DNA from: Terramyces sp. JEL0728
Lineage: Eukaryota; Chytridiomycota; Chytridiomycetes; Rhizophydiales; Terramycetaceae
Reading direction: 5' to 3'
Assembly: GCA_027603945.1 (NCBI GenBank)
Contig: JADIIU010000134.1
Span: 1-33,926, forward strand
DNA: 33,926 bases
A model generated the notes under the pieces. The model made no database searches and had not been told where the DNA came from. It saw only the letters and a program-made list of their open reading frames with translations. Position 1 is the first letter of the stretch. The number at the start of each line of letters is the position of its first letter. Below are positions 1 through 8,823 of the stretch, piece by piece. The position numbers and the translations under genes are program-made.

Positions 1-240
1 AATAATTCTGGTCATGTGATAAGAAAATTGCATAACCTTGTACCACCAAGATACAATTTCGACAAGCAGAACAGCAACTTTAGGTAACGCATACAGAGGG
101 TCTAGATTTCTAACCAAACCGCATCTCGAGGTATGGAAACGATCCTCGCAAAAGATTTCGATTGAAAAGGAGAAATCCTTAATTTCGGCATTCTTTCCGC
201 CTAAAAATAAAGCCTCGGATTTTAGGAAATTTATTTTCGA

Positions 241-966
241 ATGATCAAGCTACTCGCATCGCTATTCATTGCAACTCGTTTGCAAACCGTAGCTGCAGCA
301 CCGACTTGCGCCAACCCTGTTGCAGAGTGGGGACAGTGTTCTGGAATCGGATATACCGGTTCTACTTGTTGCGCTGCAGGATTAACTTGTGTTTCCCTCA
401 CTGTGTGGTGGGGATCCTGCCAAGTAGTTGCAACTACTTCAGCCAATCCTATTACCACGACTAAGGCTGCAACCTCTACTACCAATTCAGCGCAACCTCC
501 TACAACCTCTTCCGCTGGAACTACTGCTGCTACTAAAACAACTACAACCAGCTCAACTCCGACAGCTTGCGCCAACCCTGTTGCAGAGTGGGGACAATGC
601 TCTGGAAATGGGTATACTGGCTCTACTTGTTGCGCTCCCGGTTTAACTTGTGTTTCCCTCAGTGTGTGGTGGGGAAGTTGCCAAAATGTGCCAACTACAT
701 CTACAAGTAAAAGCGTCACCACCACTATTGCCGGCACTACTACTATTGCAACAACTACTGCAGCCGCTACCACCACTAAGACAGCAACCTCTACTACCAC
801 TGCTGCTACTAAAACAACTACAACCAGCTCAACTCCGACAGCTTGCGCCAACCCTGTTGCAGAGTGGGGACAATGTTCTGGAAATGGCTATACTGGCTCT
901 ACTTGTTGTGCAGCAGGCTTGAGATGTGTTTCCCTCAGTGTATGGTGGGGAAGCTGTCAAGTATGA
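241..966 (+). CDS. Secreted protein with three CBM1 cellulose-binding domains
   Basis: A 241-residue protein. A signal peptide covers about residues 1-19 and ends at AAAP. Three near-identical CBM1 modules follow at about residues 23-61, 109-147 and 202-240. Each has WGQCSG, the conserved cysteines and a C-terminal VWWGSCQ that supplies two of the flat aromatic residues CBM1 uses to stack on crystalline polysaccharide. Thr/Ser/Ala-rich linkers, probably O-glycosylated, separate them. There is no catalytic domain, so this is not a complete cellulase. By family knowledge it should bind cellulose or chitin outside the cell, as an adhesin, scaffold or wall protein. The ATG at 241 is chosen because the signal peptide starts there. 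It is intronless and convergent with HSP104, with 142 bp between the stop codons. Confidence 0.9.
   Translation: MIKLLASLFIATRLQTVAAAPTCANPVAEWGQCSGIGYTGSTCCAAGLTCVSLTVWWGSCQVVATTSANPITTTKAATSTTNSAQPPTTSSAGTTAATKTTTTSSTPTACANPVAEWGQCSGNGYTGSTCCAPGLTCVSLSVWWGSCQNVPTTSTSKSVTTTIAGTTTIATTTAAATTTKTATSTTTAATKTTTTSSTPTACANPVAEWGQCSGNGYTGSTCCAAGLRCVSLSVWWGSCQV
525..875 (+). repeat. Recent internal duplication in the CBM1 gene
   Basis: Bases 525-599 and 801-875 are identical over 75 bp, at an offset of 276 bp (92 codons, so the frame is kept). The block covers the end of the Thr-rich linker and the start of the CBM1 module. The following 50 bp of the two copies differ only at scattered positions. This indicates recent tandem duplication or gene conversion of a linker-plus-module unit. 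Confidence 0.85.
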
Positions 967-1108
967 AGTTAAATGGTCTGCAGAGATCTTGTTTAGCATC
1001 ACAAATAAAGTCATTTTCAGCGAGTTTGGTTTCTAAAACAGCTCTTAGTCGACCTATCAAACAAAACAAAATGCCTTTAGCAGTTTTACATGAATATTTT
1101 ATTATTGT

Positions 1109-3772
1109 TTAATTTTCAACCTCCATTTCTTGGGCACGATCAGTAATAGACAACACTAGACTTTCATCAATATCGTGATAAATAACACCTCCCTCCTTTT
1201 CGGGCTTGGTTAATATACAAACGGCTGAATGTTCAGGTAGAGCACCACAGAGAATCGACTTTGCCAAATTGGTAACGAGCAAACGTTCGAGGTATCTTCG
1301 CAGTGGTCTTGCGCCATATAGTGGATCGTATGCTTGATCAAGAACATATTGAGCAGCTTTGTCAGTAATAACCAAAGTAGTGTTGCGAGCCTCAAGTCTT
1401 TTTCCGACATCAGAGAGTTGAATATTAACGATTTTGATCAATTCTTTCTTTCTCAATGGATGGAATATAACAATGTCTGTGATTCTGTTGAGAAGTTCTG
1501 GTTTGAATGTTCCGCGAACTTGAGCCATTACGTTTCCTTCAACAACTTTGTCCACACTATCAGCAGATTGGAGGTAGCTTGAGCCAACATTGGAAGTCAT
1601 AATAACAACAGTATTGGAAAAGTCAACGGTACGTCCTTTGCCGTCAGTCAATCTACCATCGTCGAGAACTTGGAGCAGAATGTTCAATACTTGGGGGTGA
1701 GCCTTTTCAATTTCATCAAACAAGATTACGCAGTATGGATGTTTGCGAACTGCTTCAGTGAGTTGGCCGCCTTCATCATAGCCAATATAACCAGGAGGAG
1801 AGCCAATAAGTCTAGAAACAGCATGGGATTCCATGTATTCAGACATATCGATACGAACGAGTCCTTTCTTGTCGTCGTCAAACAATTCTTTTGCCAAAGT
1901 CTTTGATAGCTCAGTTTTTCCTGTACCAGTAGGACCTAGGAAGAGGAACGAACCGATGGTGCCAGTTCCAGATAGCCCAGCCCTGGATCTAAGGACGGCT
2001 TCAGCAACAGCTTTGACTGCTTCATCCTGTCCAATAACACGTTTGTGAAGCGCAGCTTCAAGGTTCAATAGACGATCAATTTGGGACTTGTTGAGACGAG
2101 ATACAGGAATTCCAGTCCATTTTGAAACAACATCCATGATTTGCTCAGCAAAGACATGTTCAGTAACTAGTCTTCCTTCTTGTGATCCAGTTTCGTACAG
2201 CTTTGCTTTTTCAAGCTCGTTTTGTTGTTCCAGGTGTTGAATACGCTTCTGAAGATCTGGAACGGCGCCGTATTTCAAGTCGGCAGCCAGGGCAAGATCG
2301 TATCTTCTTTCAGCATCAGAGATCTTGGTTTTGAGTTCTTCCATCTTTTGTTGTAATGTTCGTAATTCATCAACTCTTCCTTTTTCAGCTTCATACTTGA
2401 CTTTCAATGGTATGATTTGTTCTCTGAATTTGGCCAGCTCTTCATTAACTTTTACCAGTCTTTGCACGCTGGCAGCATCCTTTTCCTTTGCAAGAGCAGT
2501 AGCTTCGATTTCAAGTTGAAGAATCTTTCTGTTGAGGATATCAATTGCTTCAGGCTGGGTTTCCAATTGCACTCTAGCGTTTGCACACGCTTCGTCTACC
2601 AAGTCAATTGCTTTGTCAGGAAGGAATCGGTTGGTGATGTATCTATCAGATAAGGTAGCAGCCGCAACTAGAGCAGCATCAGCAATGCGGACACCATGGA
2701 ATGCTTCCCATTTCTCTCTGATACCACGCAAGATGGAAATAGTAGATTCAACCGATGGTTCGCCAACCAAAACTTGCTGGAATCTTCTTTCAAAAGCAGG
2801 ATCCTTTTCAACATGCTTTTGATATTCGTTCAGAGTTGTAGCGCCGATCAATCTGAGCTCGCCTCTAGCCAACATTGGTTTCAATAGATTCGCAGCATCG
2901 AGGGAACCTTCAGAGGCACCAGCACCCAGGACTGTGTGAATTTCATCAATGAATAAGATTACATTTCCAGCATCAGTGACTTCCTTTAGCACAGCTTTGA
3001 GTCTTTCTTCAAACTCTCCTCTGTATTTAGCACCAGCAATCAAAGCCCCCATATCAAGAGAGAAAAGTCTGCCCTGAAGAGAGGCAGGGACATCTTTTCT
3101 GAGTATTCGCTGTGCGAGTCCTTCAACAATAGCAGTTTTCCCCACACCAGGTTCGCCAATCAAGATAGGATTGTTTTTTGTTCTTCTAGCCAGTACCCTG
3201 ATAACTCTTCTAATTTCATCATCTCTTCCAATACAAGGATCAAGTTTCCCATCTTGAGCAAGTTTGAGCATATCAGTTGCGTATTTACCCAGCGCATCAA
3301 AAGTAGAATCGGCAGATTTCGAGTCAATATGTCTGCTTCCTCTAACTTGAGATACAGTTTGTTCGATTGCTTTCTGGTTTCCTCCTGCTGATTCCAAATT
3401 TGAAGAGACTTCCTTGTTTTCCAAAAGAGCGAGAATCAAATGATCAATAGAGATATGAGAGTCCTTTTGTCGGGTGCGCAAGTCGTTGGCATCTTTTAAT
3501 AATTTAGCAAAAGACGGATGGAATGATAATTCGGTTGGTGGTGGGTTTTGTGAGGGCTTCTTTACTAGCAGTGACCGTAGTTTTCTTTCGCATTGTAATG
3601 GATCAGCACCAGATTTCTGTAGAATATTTTTGAACAGTTGGTCTGGTTCATCCATTAAGCTAATTGCCACATGAACAGCATCTAGCTGAACATGAGCCAT
3701 TTCCGTGCATAATTGTTGTGCGTTGGAAATAATTTGGGTTGTTTTGTCTGTAAAACTTTCTGGAGATAACAT
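1109..3772 (-). CDS. HSP104: Hsp104/ClpB-type AAA+ protein disaggregase
   Basis: An 887-residue hexameric ATPase that threads aggregated proteins through its pore, working with Hsp70/Hsp40. The Clp N-domain spans about residues 1-145. The first AAA+ module has Walker A GEPGVGKT (206-213), Walker B ILFIDE (272-277) and pore loop KYRGEFEER (249-257). A coiled-coil middle domain lies at about 405-525. The second module has Walker A GPTGTGKT (613-620), pore loop GYIGYDEGG (660-668) and Walker B VILFDE (681-686). There is no mitochondrial presequence, and the length matches yeast Hsp104 (908 aa), so the cytosolic form is likely rather than mitochondrial Hsp78. It ends in a short acidic tail (EMEVEN). 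Intronless, with a heat-shock promoter directly upstream. Confidence 0.97.
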   Translation of the reverse strand: MLSPESFTDKTTQIISNAQQLCTEMAHVQLDAVHVAISLMDEPDQLFKNILQKSGADPLQCERKLRSLLVKKPSQNPPPTELSFHPSFAKLLKDANDLRTRQKDSHISIDHLILALLENKEVSSNLESAGGNQKAIEQTVSQVRGSRHIDSKSADSTFDALGKYATDMLKLAQDGKLDPCIGRDDEIRRVIRVLARRTKNNPILIGEPGVGKTAIVEGLAQRILRKDVPASLQGRLFSLDMGALIAGAKYRGEFEERLKAVLKEVTDAGNVILFIDEIHTVLGAGASEGSLDAANLLKPMLARGELRLIGATTLNEYQKHVEKDPAFERRFQQVLVGEPSVESTISILRGIREKWEAFHGVRIADAALVAAATLSDRYITNRFLPDKAIDLVDEACANARVQLETQPEAIDILNRKILQLEIEATALAKEKDAASVQRLVKVNEELAKFREQIIPLKVKYEAEKGRVDELRTLQQKMEELKTKISDAERRYDLALAADLKYGAVPDLQKRIQHLEQQNELEKAKLYETGSQEGRLVTEHVFAEQIMDVVSKWTGIPVSRLNKSQIDRLLNLEAALHKRVIGQDEAVKAVAEAVLRSRAGLSGTGTIGSFLFLGPTGTGKTELSKTLAKELFDDDKKGLVRIDMSEYMESHAVSRLIGSPPGYIGYDEGGQLTEAVRKHPYCVILFDEIEKAHPQVLNILLQVLDDGRLTDGKGRTVDFSNTVVIMTSNVGSSYLQSADSVDKVVEGNVMAQVRGTFKPELLNRITDIVIFHPLRKKELIKIVNIQLSDVGKRLEARNTTLVITDKAAQYVLDQAYDPLYGARPLRRYLERLLVTNLAKSILCGALPEHSAVCILTKPEKEGGVIYHDIDESLVLSITDRAQEMEVEN

Positions 3773-3800
3773 TTTCTAACGGATCTGCTTGAGGGTGGGA

Positions 3801-3807
3801 ATTTATA
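3801..3807 (-). promoter_or_regulatory. TATA box of HSP104
   Basis: Read on the minus strand, TATAAAT lies 28 bp upstream of the HSP104 ATG, between the start codon and the heat-shock-element array. The position suits a core promoter with a short 5' leader. Confidence 0.55.
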
Positions 3808-3832
3808 TTCGTGAGTAATTTTTACTTTGAGA

Positions 3833-3870
3833 TGCATGATTTTTCTAGAAAACTCGTGACATTTCCAGCA
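3833..3870. promoter_or_regulatory. Heat-shock element array upstream of HSP104
   Basis: Plus-strand triplets at exact 5-bp spacing alternate in the HSF pattern TTCnnGAA: TGC 3833, GAT 3838, TTC 3843, GAA 3848, CTC 3853, GAC 3858, TTC 3863, GCA 3868. Three units are perfect and the other five have one mismatch each. The array lies about 60-100 bp upstream of the ATG and about 25-60 bp upstream of the TATA box. This phased, alternating layout is the known binding architecture of trimeric heat-shock factor. Heat induction is inferred. Confidence 0.7.
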
Positions 3871-4089
3871 AAATGTTGGACAAAGTGCAATAGTTTAGAA
3901 TGCACTATAATATTTTGTATCCAATCTACGCTTTCGTAGACGCAATGTAATAGCTTACAGAAATAGGCAGGTTGTTTGATGATTTTAATTTCAACTCCAA
4001 CCAATGAAAGGTGCCAATGCAACTCTAGTAAAGTTCAAGCAGGCACAGAGAAGTCTTTTCAAAAACTAAAAACGTGCCAAAAAAATTAA

Positions 4090-4587
4090 ATGCAACTAAT
4101 CAGCAAATTCTTGCTCCAACCAACCAGTAGAATATATTACGGAGTATATATAGCCGGCATTGCATTAACAAAAAACTACTTTGCTCCCCAATCAAAAGTA
4201 TCTTCGTTGATTTTGCATTCAGTATGGATAGGGTCGGTTGGAGCAATTTCTTTTATGGAGCAATGGGTGAAATCGCTTGCTCCTACAGCCAAAAAGACTC
4301 AACTAATGGATGTTGGCAGACACGTTAACTCTGCATTGAACATTGTTGAACGTATATTCGCCTTCTTTTCCATTCTGTATGCCCAAACCTACTACGACTA
4401 CATCCCATTTTGTATTATCCAGCTGCAAACTTGGTATACCCTTCCGATATTGCGTCACAGGGCCAAATTGATGATTAGGAAATTTCCTATTGCTTGGTCC
4501 TATGTATCTACTATGCAAGTTGCGCTGGAGGCGATCAAGATGAAGTATTTGATTTACATTGTATCCGCAATTGCATATAAACTTTAA
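4090..4587 (+). CDS. Small multi-pass membrane protein, function unknown
   Basis: 165 residues with likely membrane segments at about 36-57, 80-107 and 145-162, and a weaker one at about 15-30. A polar stretch in the middle (VGRHVNSALNIVE, about residues 75-87) is the most motif-like part. I do not recognise the family and assign no function. It starts at the first ATG after an A-rich leader, is intronless and lies 213 bp ahead of the TDP2-like gene on the same strand. The base composition and uninterrupted hydrophobic pattern support real coding. Confidence 0.65.
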   Translation: MQLISKFLLQPTSRIYYGVYIAGIALTKNYFAPQSKVSSLILHSVWIGSVGAISFMEQWVKSLAPTAKKTQLMDVGRHVNSALNIVERIFAFFSILYAQTYYDYIPFCIIQLQTWYTLPILRHRAKLMIRKFPIAWSYVSTMQVALEAIKMKYLIYIVSAIAYKL

Positions 4588-4800
4588 ATTATCCCAATTT
4601 TATGTTCCTTGCCTTGTCGTAATTGGCATAATGATCTGTCTTGTTGGATGGACAATCGATGTGATCATACAAGTAATTCAAGACTGGTTTGCAATCATAA
4701 AGATGACCATTTGCTCATTGTCAATCACGCAAATTACGTGGCAAATCTATGACTCACTTGTGGTATTTAAACACTGAATTTGCAGTTCCAAGACATTTTC

Positions 4801-5619
4801 ATGCACCTCGCTGGCTACATAAATAGTAACTCTTTCTTTTATCCGAAATGGTCTGCGATACAATTACCTCACAAGAAATCAACGACGCAGAAAACCCTTT
4901 CAATTGTAACATTTAATATTTGGTTTGACGGACTGCTGCAACAAGAAAGATATGCCGCGCTGATAAATGAAATATCAAAACACAGTCCAGATGTGATTTG
5001 CCTGCAAGAATGTAATTCTGGGTCACAAAAACAACTTTCGGAACATCCGTACATCAAACAAAACTACATTCTCACGGATATAAACATGGAGTCGTTTGAT
5101 ACTTGGTACGGAATAGTGATGCTCATCAAAAAAGAATTGACAATCAACTCGATCGAAAAAATTCCATTTCAAACACGAATGGGAAGATACTTGATAAAAA
5201 CAAACATTTCTGTAAATGGTCGAGATATATCTATAGGCACCAGTCACTTTGAATCTGGATTCAATGATTTTGAAATGAGGAAACAGCAGTGGCAAGATTC
5301 AACTACAAACTTGCAAGGCACATCTATACTCTGCGGTGATTTCAATATCCATGATGACGAAAATGAGACAGAGATCTTGGCTAGTCTTGGATGGAAAGAT
5401 ACCTGGTTTGATGGCGAAAAGAAATCAAAGGATGTAGATAGAGGTGGCATTACGTTTGGGCATTGGAAAGGTGGAAAGGAACGGAGGTTGGATAGGGTGC
5501 TGTATAAAGGATTGAAACCGACTTTTATTGAAATTATCGGCGATTATGTTTTGGAAGGGTTTCCAGCCCCAATTTACATTTCTGATCATATGGGTGTGTA
5601 CACTACATTTCAAGTATAA
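4801..5619 (+). CDS. TDP2-like endonuclease/exonuclease/phosphatase-fold phosphodiesterase
   Basis: 272 residues from the first ATG. The open frame begins 21 bp earlier, but at a TTG. It belongs to the Mg-dependent EEP superfamily, with motifs in order: TFNI (N39), LQE (E70), TSHFES (H149), GDFNIHD (D180, N182), LDRVLY (D231) and SDH (D262, H263). The segment before the catalytic His (MGRYLI then TSHFES) and the GDxN block match tyrosyl-DNA phosphodiesterase 2, which removes topoisomerase II peptide adducts from 5' DNA ends. The TDP2 assignment is an inference from these motifs; another small EEP phosphodiesterase is possible. No ubiquitin-binding N-terminal domain is present. Intronless. Confidence 0.75.
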   Translation: MHLAGYINSNSFFYPKWSAIQLPHKKSTTQKTLSIVTFNIWFDGLLQQERYAALINEISKHSPDVICLQECNSGSQKQLSEHPYIKQNYILTDINMESFDTWYGIVMLIKKELTINSIEKIPFQTRMGRYLIKTNISVNGRDISIGTSHFESGFNDFEMRKQQWQDSTTNLQGTSILCGDFNIHDDENETEILASLGWKDTWFDGEKKSKDVDRGGITFGHWKGGKERRLDRVLYKGLKPTFIEIIGDYVLEGFPAPIYISDHMGVYTTFQV

Positions 5620-6126
5620 ACTAGTATTTTTATTACATTTAGTGTGTGAGAGCATTTTAATCAACTGGGAGATAATTTGGCAGGATATCAAAAGATTACT
5701 CTAGCTAATAAAACTTTCAAGTTCGAATGCTGAGCTATTGCTTTAAACAGCGACTTTTTGCATTGTCAGCAAATCCGGATTCGGCAATTGGTCGGTTCGT
5801 TTACTGATTCATCTTTGAAGGTTTCATAACAAAAACATTCAAAATAACTGCATAGCACACGATCAACTTTGGTGCTGAACCAAATTAAGGCGGATATTGT
5901 AATCCGCTTGTTTTATTCCAGGCTTCTTCAAAGAACGCGTAATTGCCATTAATATAGTACTTGTTCGTATTGCTCAAGTTCCACGGTAATGGACTTATGA
6001 CCCTATTATCTCTGTACAAGGAGGTGGGAATGGAATATCCATCATGGCCCTCTAAATATTTAGATATACGCCACTTTCGTACAAAACTCTAGACCTCTCA
6101 TTTGACAGCAGATCGATAGATTATTA
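5620..6126. other. Intergenic region with an orphan open frame on the minus strand
   Basis: 507 bp without a confident gene. Minus-strand 6088-5885 is open for 67 codons between stops and reads like protein (for example EGHDGYSIP and GNYAFFEEAW), but it has no ATG and no usable intron of the local class. It may be a relic exon or chance. A 6-bp inverted repeat (GCGGAT 5890-5895, ATCCGC 5902-5907) covers its end. Confidence 0.35.
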
Positions 6127-8421
6127 ATGAACGCAGTACTCTGCATTTTGGATCCCAGCGTCGATAAATACGATTTTACGCGCACTATTTTTCCATTGGA
6201 AACAACAATATTATTGATCACCACGGTCAAGATAAATCACACTGCCACTGAATGCTTGGTAATACCGGACGCAGAACACAGGCAAGATGAAGTCAAGGAG
6301 ACAATCCTTGCTTGGCACAAAAAATACAGCATTTCTCATATTTACAACAATGACGAGATGTTGGTGGAATTCACTGCTGCAGTTGCTTCAGAGCTCAACC
6401 TTCATACCAATCTTTCTAAAGAAACGGCCAAGTTTTATCGCAACAAACTAGAAATGCGAAACAGGCTTGTGAAAAGTAATCTAAAGACCTTGCCATTCTG
6501 TGACGTAAACACCAGCGAAGACGTGAAACAGTTTCTGAACAAGTACTCATTTCCATGCATTGTACGGCCAGTGGATGAATGCTCTTCAAATGGCATCCAC
6601 GTAATTCGTAACTGGGAAGATTATTACAAGTACGCACCAGAAATTAACCAATCTCACTACAAACAGTTTTGCGAACGGTTCTTGGAAAAACCACAAATGT
6701 ACCTTTGCAATGGATTTGCTGCAAACGGCAAAGTAACAAACCTATGGCCAATGCAGGGAGTTGGGACACAGTTGGACTTGTTTGAAAACGCAATCAGCTG
6801 TGGACGGATTTCCATTTTACCCAGCGATGCAGAATTTGCAAAGTTGAAAATATTTTGTGAAAGTATCATCAAAGCAATCTCTGCCCCTAAACATCTAACG
6901 TTTCATATGGAGCTATTCAAAGTTAACGGAGAGTTTTTCTTGTGTGAAATTGCTGCTAGAAAACCAGGCGGTACACTCTGCTGGATGGTTGATCAATCTG
7001 AAGAAATCCCGTATTTATTCTTCCATATGGATGTGTACCTCTCGCTGGGCTTGCAGCCAATCTTGAATCCAGGTTCAGAATTGAAAAGAAAGAGAACTTG
7101 CGAATGGGCGATACCAAGCAATCAACATGGCTCCCACCAAGAGATATCTGAAAAAATTCACCGCATGCATTTTCAAATTAATGGTACTCTTGAAAATGCT
7201 GTGATTGAAATGCCCAAAGTTCTTGCAGAAGAAAAGAAGCGGAGAGGAGCAAAGAATGTCGACAGTAAGCCAAGGGAAAAGCCTATTTTGAATTCTAAAG
7301 AGGATGTGGAACTTGCTGTAGGCGAGTCTGCTGGTAATAGATGCTACTTGTCCGTTACCGCTTGGTCAGTATTGCTCTTTTCACGCCTTTCTATGGGAGT
7401 GTTGGTTGGCTCATTTGCATCAATCAGCTCTTTGTTCTACATTTCATCTGCAATTACCGCATTGGGAACTGGATGGATTACTGATCGCTATGGCTGGAAT
7501 TTTACGATGGTAAAGATTTCTGCAATGATAGCTATCGCCAGTTGTTTCTTGGTGTATCAAACGACTTTTACCTCTGGAAACCAGGCTGTAATGGCAGTTT
7601 TAGGCATAGCAAACACAATGTCTTTTGTTTCTGTAACTGAAAAGTTGATGAAACATACCCAAATATCTTCAAGAGGCAGAATTATGGGTTGGATTGAAGC
7701 TTCATATTCCCTTGGGTTATTCATTGGACTCTCAATATCTGGAATGTTGGTCACGTACCCAACAACATTATTTTCAATGGTTGCGCTTATGGCAGTCAGT
7801 TTAGGGTTCAGTTTTTTGCTTAGAGGTCAGTCTTTACAGCAAGGAAATTCTGAATCGGTGGTTGGTATTTTCAAGAGTGGTAAAGCGGTCTACCTGTTGT
7901 TGTTGACAGCAATAGCTTCCTCAATATTCGCTCTCTCTGAATCAATGTTGACTCAAAATGTATTGAATATTCAGTCTGTGTCACCAACTACTATTGATTC
8001 AATTTTCTATCTGGTGTATACCGTAATTGCTGTGTCACTTGGCCAGGTTGCACATTCCTCTACTAAAAACACTTTTTTAGCACTAGGAACAGTTGTAGGC
8101 TTAACTGGCACATTTGGTTTGTCATACTCAACCACGGCTGCTTTATCGATCGTCATGGCGCTTTTAACATGCAGCGGTATCGCACTATTCCAAATTACAA
8201 TGATCCCAACAGTCCTACAGCTTGGAACCAATACAAACCAGTCTGGTAGGTTGATAGGACTCACTTACCTCTTTACTTGTCTCGGCGGGCTTTTGACATC
8301 TGCAATCTTCTCTGCTGAACCGAATTATAAATCTGTTGTTGGTAGTCTTGGCGGCGCTCTTTTGCTATTTCAGGTAATCTCCTATTCCAAGGTGATTTAC
8401 AAGTCAATTACGAGTAATTGA
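6127..8421 (+). CDS. Fusion protein: ATP-grasp ligase joined to an MFS transporter
   Basis: 764 residues in one uninterrupted frame. Residues about 1-330 form an ATP-grasp ligase: a pre-ATP-grasp region, then the nucleotide-binding block FPCIVRPVDECSSNGIHVI (142-160), then the metal-binding core HMELF...CEIAARKPGG (260-282; E262, E274, R278), close to dipeptide ligases of the BacD or carnosine synthase type. The usual VKP lysine reads VRP. A charged linker (about 365-400, KKRRGAK) leads to twelve hydrophobic segments (about 405-757). The first loop has the MFS signature GWITDRYGW. The inferred role is making a dipeptide or modified amino acid and moving it across a membrane. BacD and the exporter BacE are separate neighbours in Bacillus. 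The substrate is unknown. Confidence 0.88.
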   Translation: MNAVLCILDPSVDKYDFTRTIFPLETTILLITTVKINHTATECLVIPDAEHRQDEVKETILAWHKKYSISHIYNNDEMLVEFTAAVASELNLHTNLSKETAKFYRNKLEMRNRLVKSNLKTLPFCDVNTSEDVKQFLNKYSFPCIVRPVDECSSNGIHVIRNWEDYYKYAPEINQSHYKQFCERFLEKPQMYLCNGFAANGKVTNLWPMQGVGTQLDLFENAISCGRISILPSDAEFAKLKIFCESIIKAISAPKHLTFHMELFKVNGEFFLCEIAARKPGGTLCWMVDQSEEIPYLFFHMDVYLSLGLQPILNPGSELKRKRTCEWAIPSNQHGSHQEISEKIHRMHFQINGTLENAVIEMPKVLAEEKKRRGAKNVDSKPREKPILNSKEDVELAVGESAGNRCYLSVTAWSVLLFSRLSMGVLVGSFASISSLFYISSAITALGTGWITDRYGWNFTMVKISAMIAIASCFLVYQTTFTSGNQAVMAVLGIANTMSFVSVTEKLMKHTQISSRGRIMGWIEASYSLGLFIGLSISGMLVTYPTTLFSMVALMAVSLGFSFLLRGQSLQQGNSESVVGIFKSGKAVYLLLLTAIASSIFALSESMLTQNVLNIQSVSPTTIDSIFYLVYTVIAVSLGQVAHSSTKNTFLALGTVVGLTGTFGLSYSTTAALSIVMALLTCSGIALFQITMIPTVLQLGTNTNQSGRLIGLTYLFTCLGGLLTSAIFSAEPNYKSVVGSLGGALLLFQVISYSKVIYKSITSN

Positions 8422-8823
8422 AACCATAATAAATTTCATGGTTACATTTTAGGCATGTGTTATTGCGTCGCGAACTTGGCAGGTTCGAATCCAGGTATCT
8501 GTTGGACAATTTCAATTATTTCGAGATTCCAGCCATAACCCGCCACTTCCAGCCACTCGGAGATTTTTTTCCAAAGGCTTGGCTAGGTTTTTTTTTCAAA
8601 TGTAGATTTTCACACTTACACTTTTAAAAGGTAAGAACCCAGCAGCATGTCAGTCAACAAGGATTCTTTTACAATTCAACCTACTTGCAACCACAGGGAC
8701 ATTTAAATTGGTAGGATAACAGTAGAAAATGTTACTCTGTGCAGCTCGTAGGTGCATTTATGAATCTCTTATCACGTTTACGTTGACAAGACGACACCAT
8801 AAATGCAGGTCTAACCGTTAGAA
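8422..8823. other. Intergenic region upstream of uS8
   Basis: 402 bp. A tRNA T-loop-like string (GGTTCGAATCC, about 8482-8492) is present, but no tRNA folds around it. T-tracts lie at 8565-8600. No gene is recognised. It presumably holds the uS8 promoter; no clear TATA box is seen. Confidence 0.4.

Larger units (their letters stand above)
3773..4089. other. Divergent intergenic region HSP104 / membrane protein
   Basis: 317 bp between two divergent start codons. It holds the HSP104 TATA box and heat-shock elements listed separately. Nothing else is recognised in the half nearer the plus-strand gene, which is AT-rich. Confidence 0.5.

Noticed and set aside
38..244. 68-codon frame ahead of the CBM1 gene
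   Set aside because: It ends by overlapping the CBM1 start (ATGA), resembles no protein and lies in the expected promoter and leader.
231..851. Long Val/Ala-rich frame on the minus strand of the CBM1 gene
   Set aside because: It is the antisense reading of Thr/Ala-rich repeats; the plus-strand frame has a signal peptide and CBM1 domains.
4559..4777. 72-codon hydrophobic frame after the first membrane-protein gene
   Set aside because: It overlaps the end of that gene, has no recognisable motif, and its hydrophobicity could simply follow from T-rich sequence.
8475..8510. tRNA-like T-loop (GGTTCGAATCC)
   Set aside because: The 5-bp T-stem pairs at only three of five positions, and no acceptor-stem partner or anticodon arm lies at the right distance upstream.
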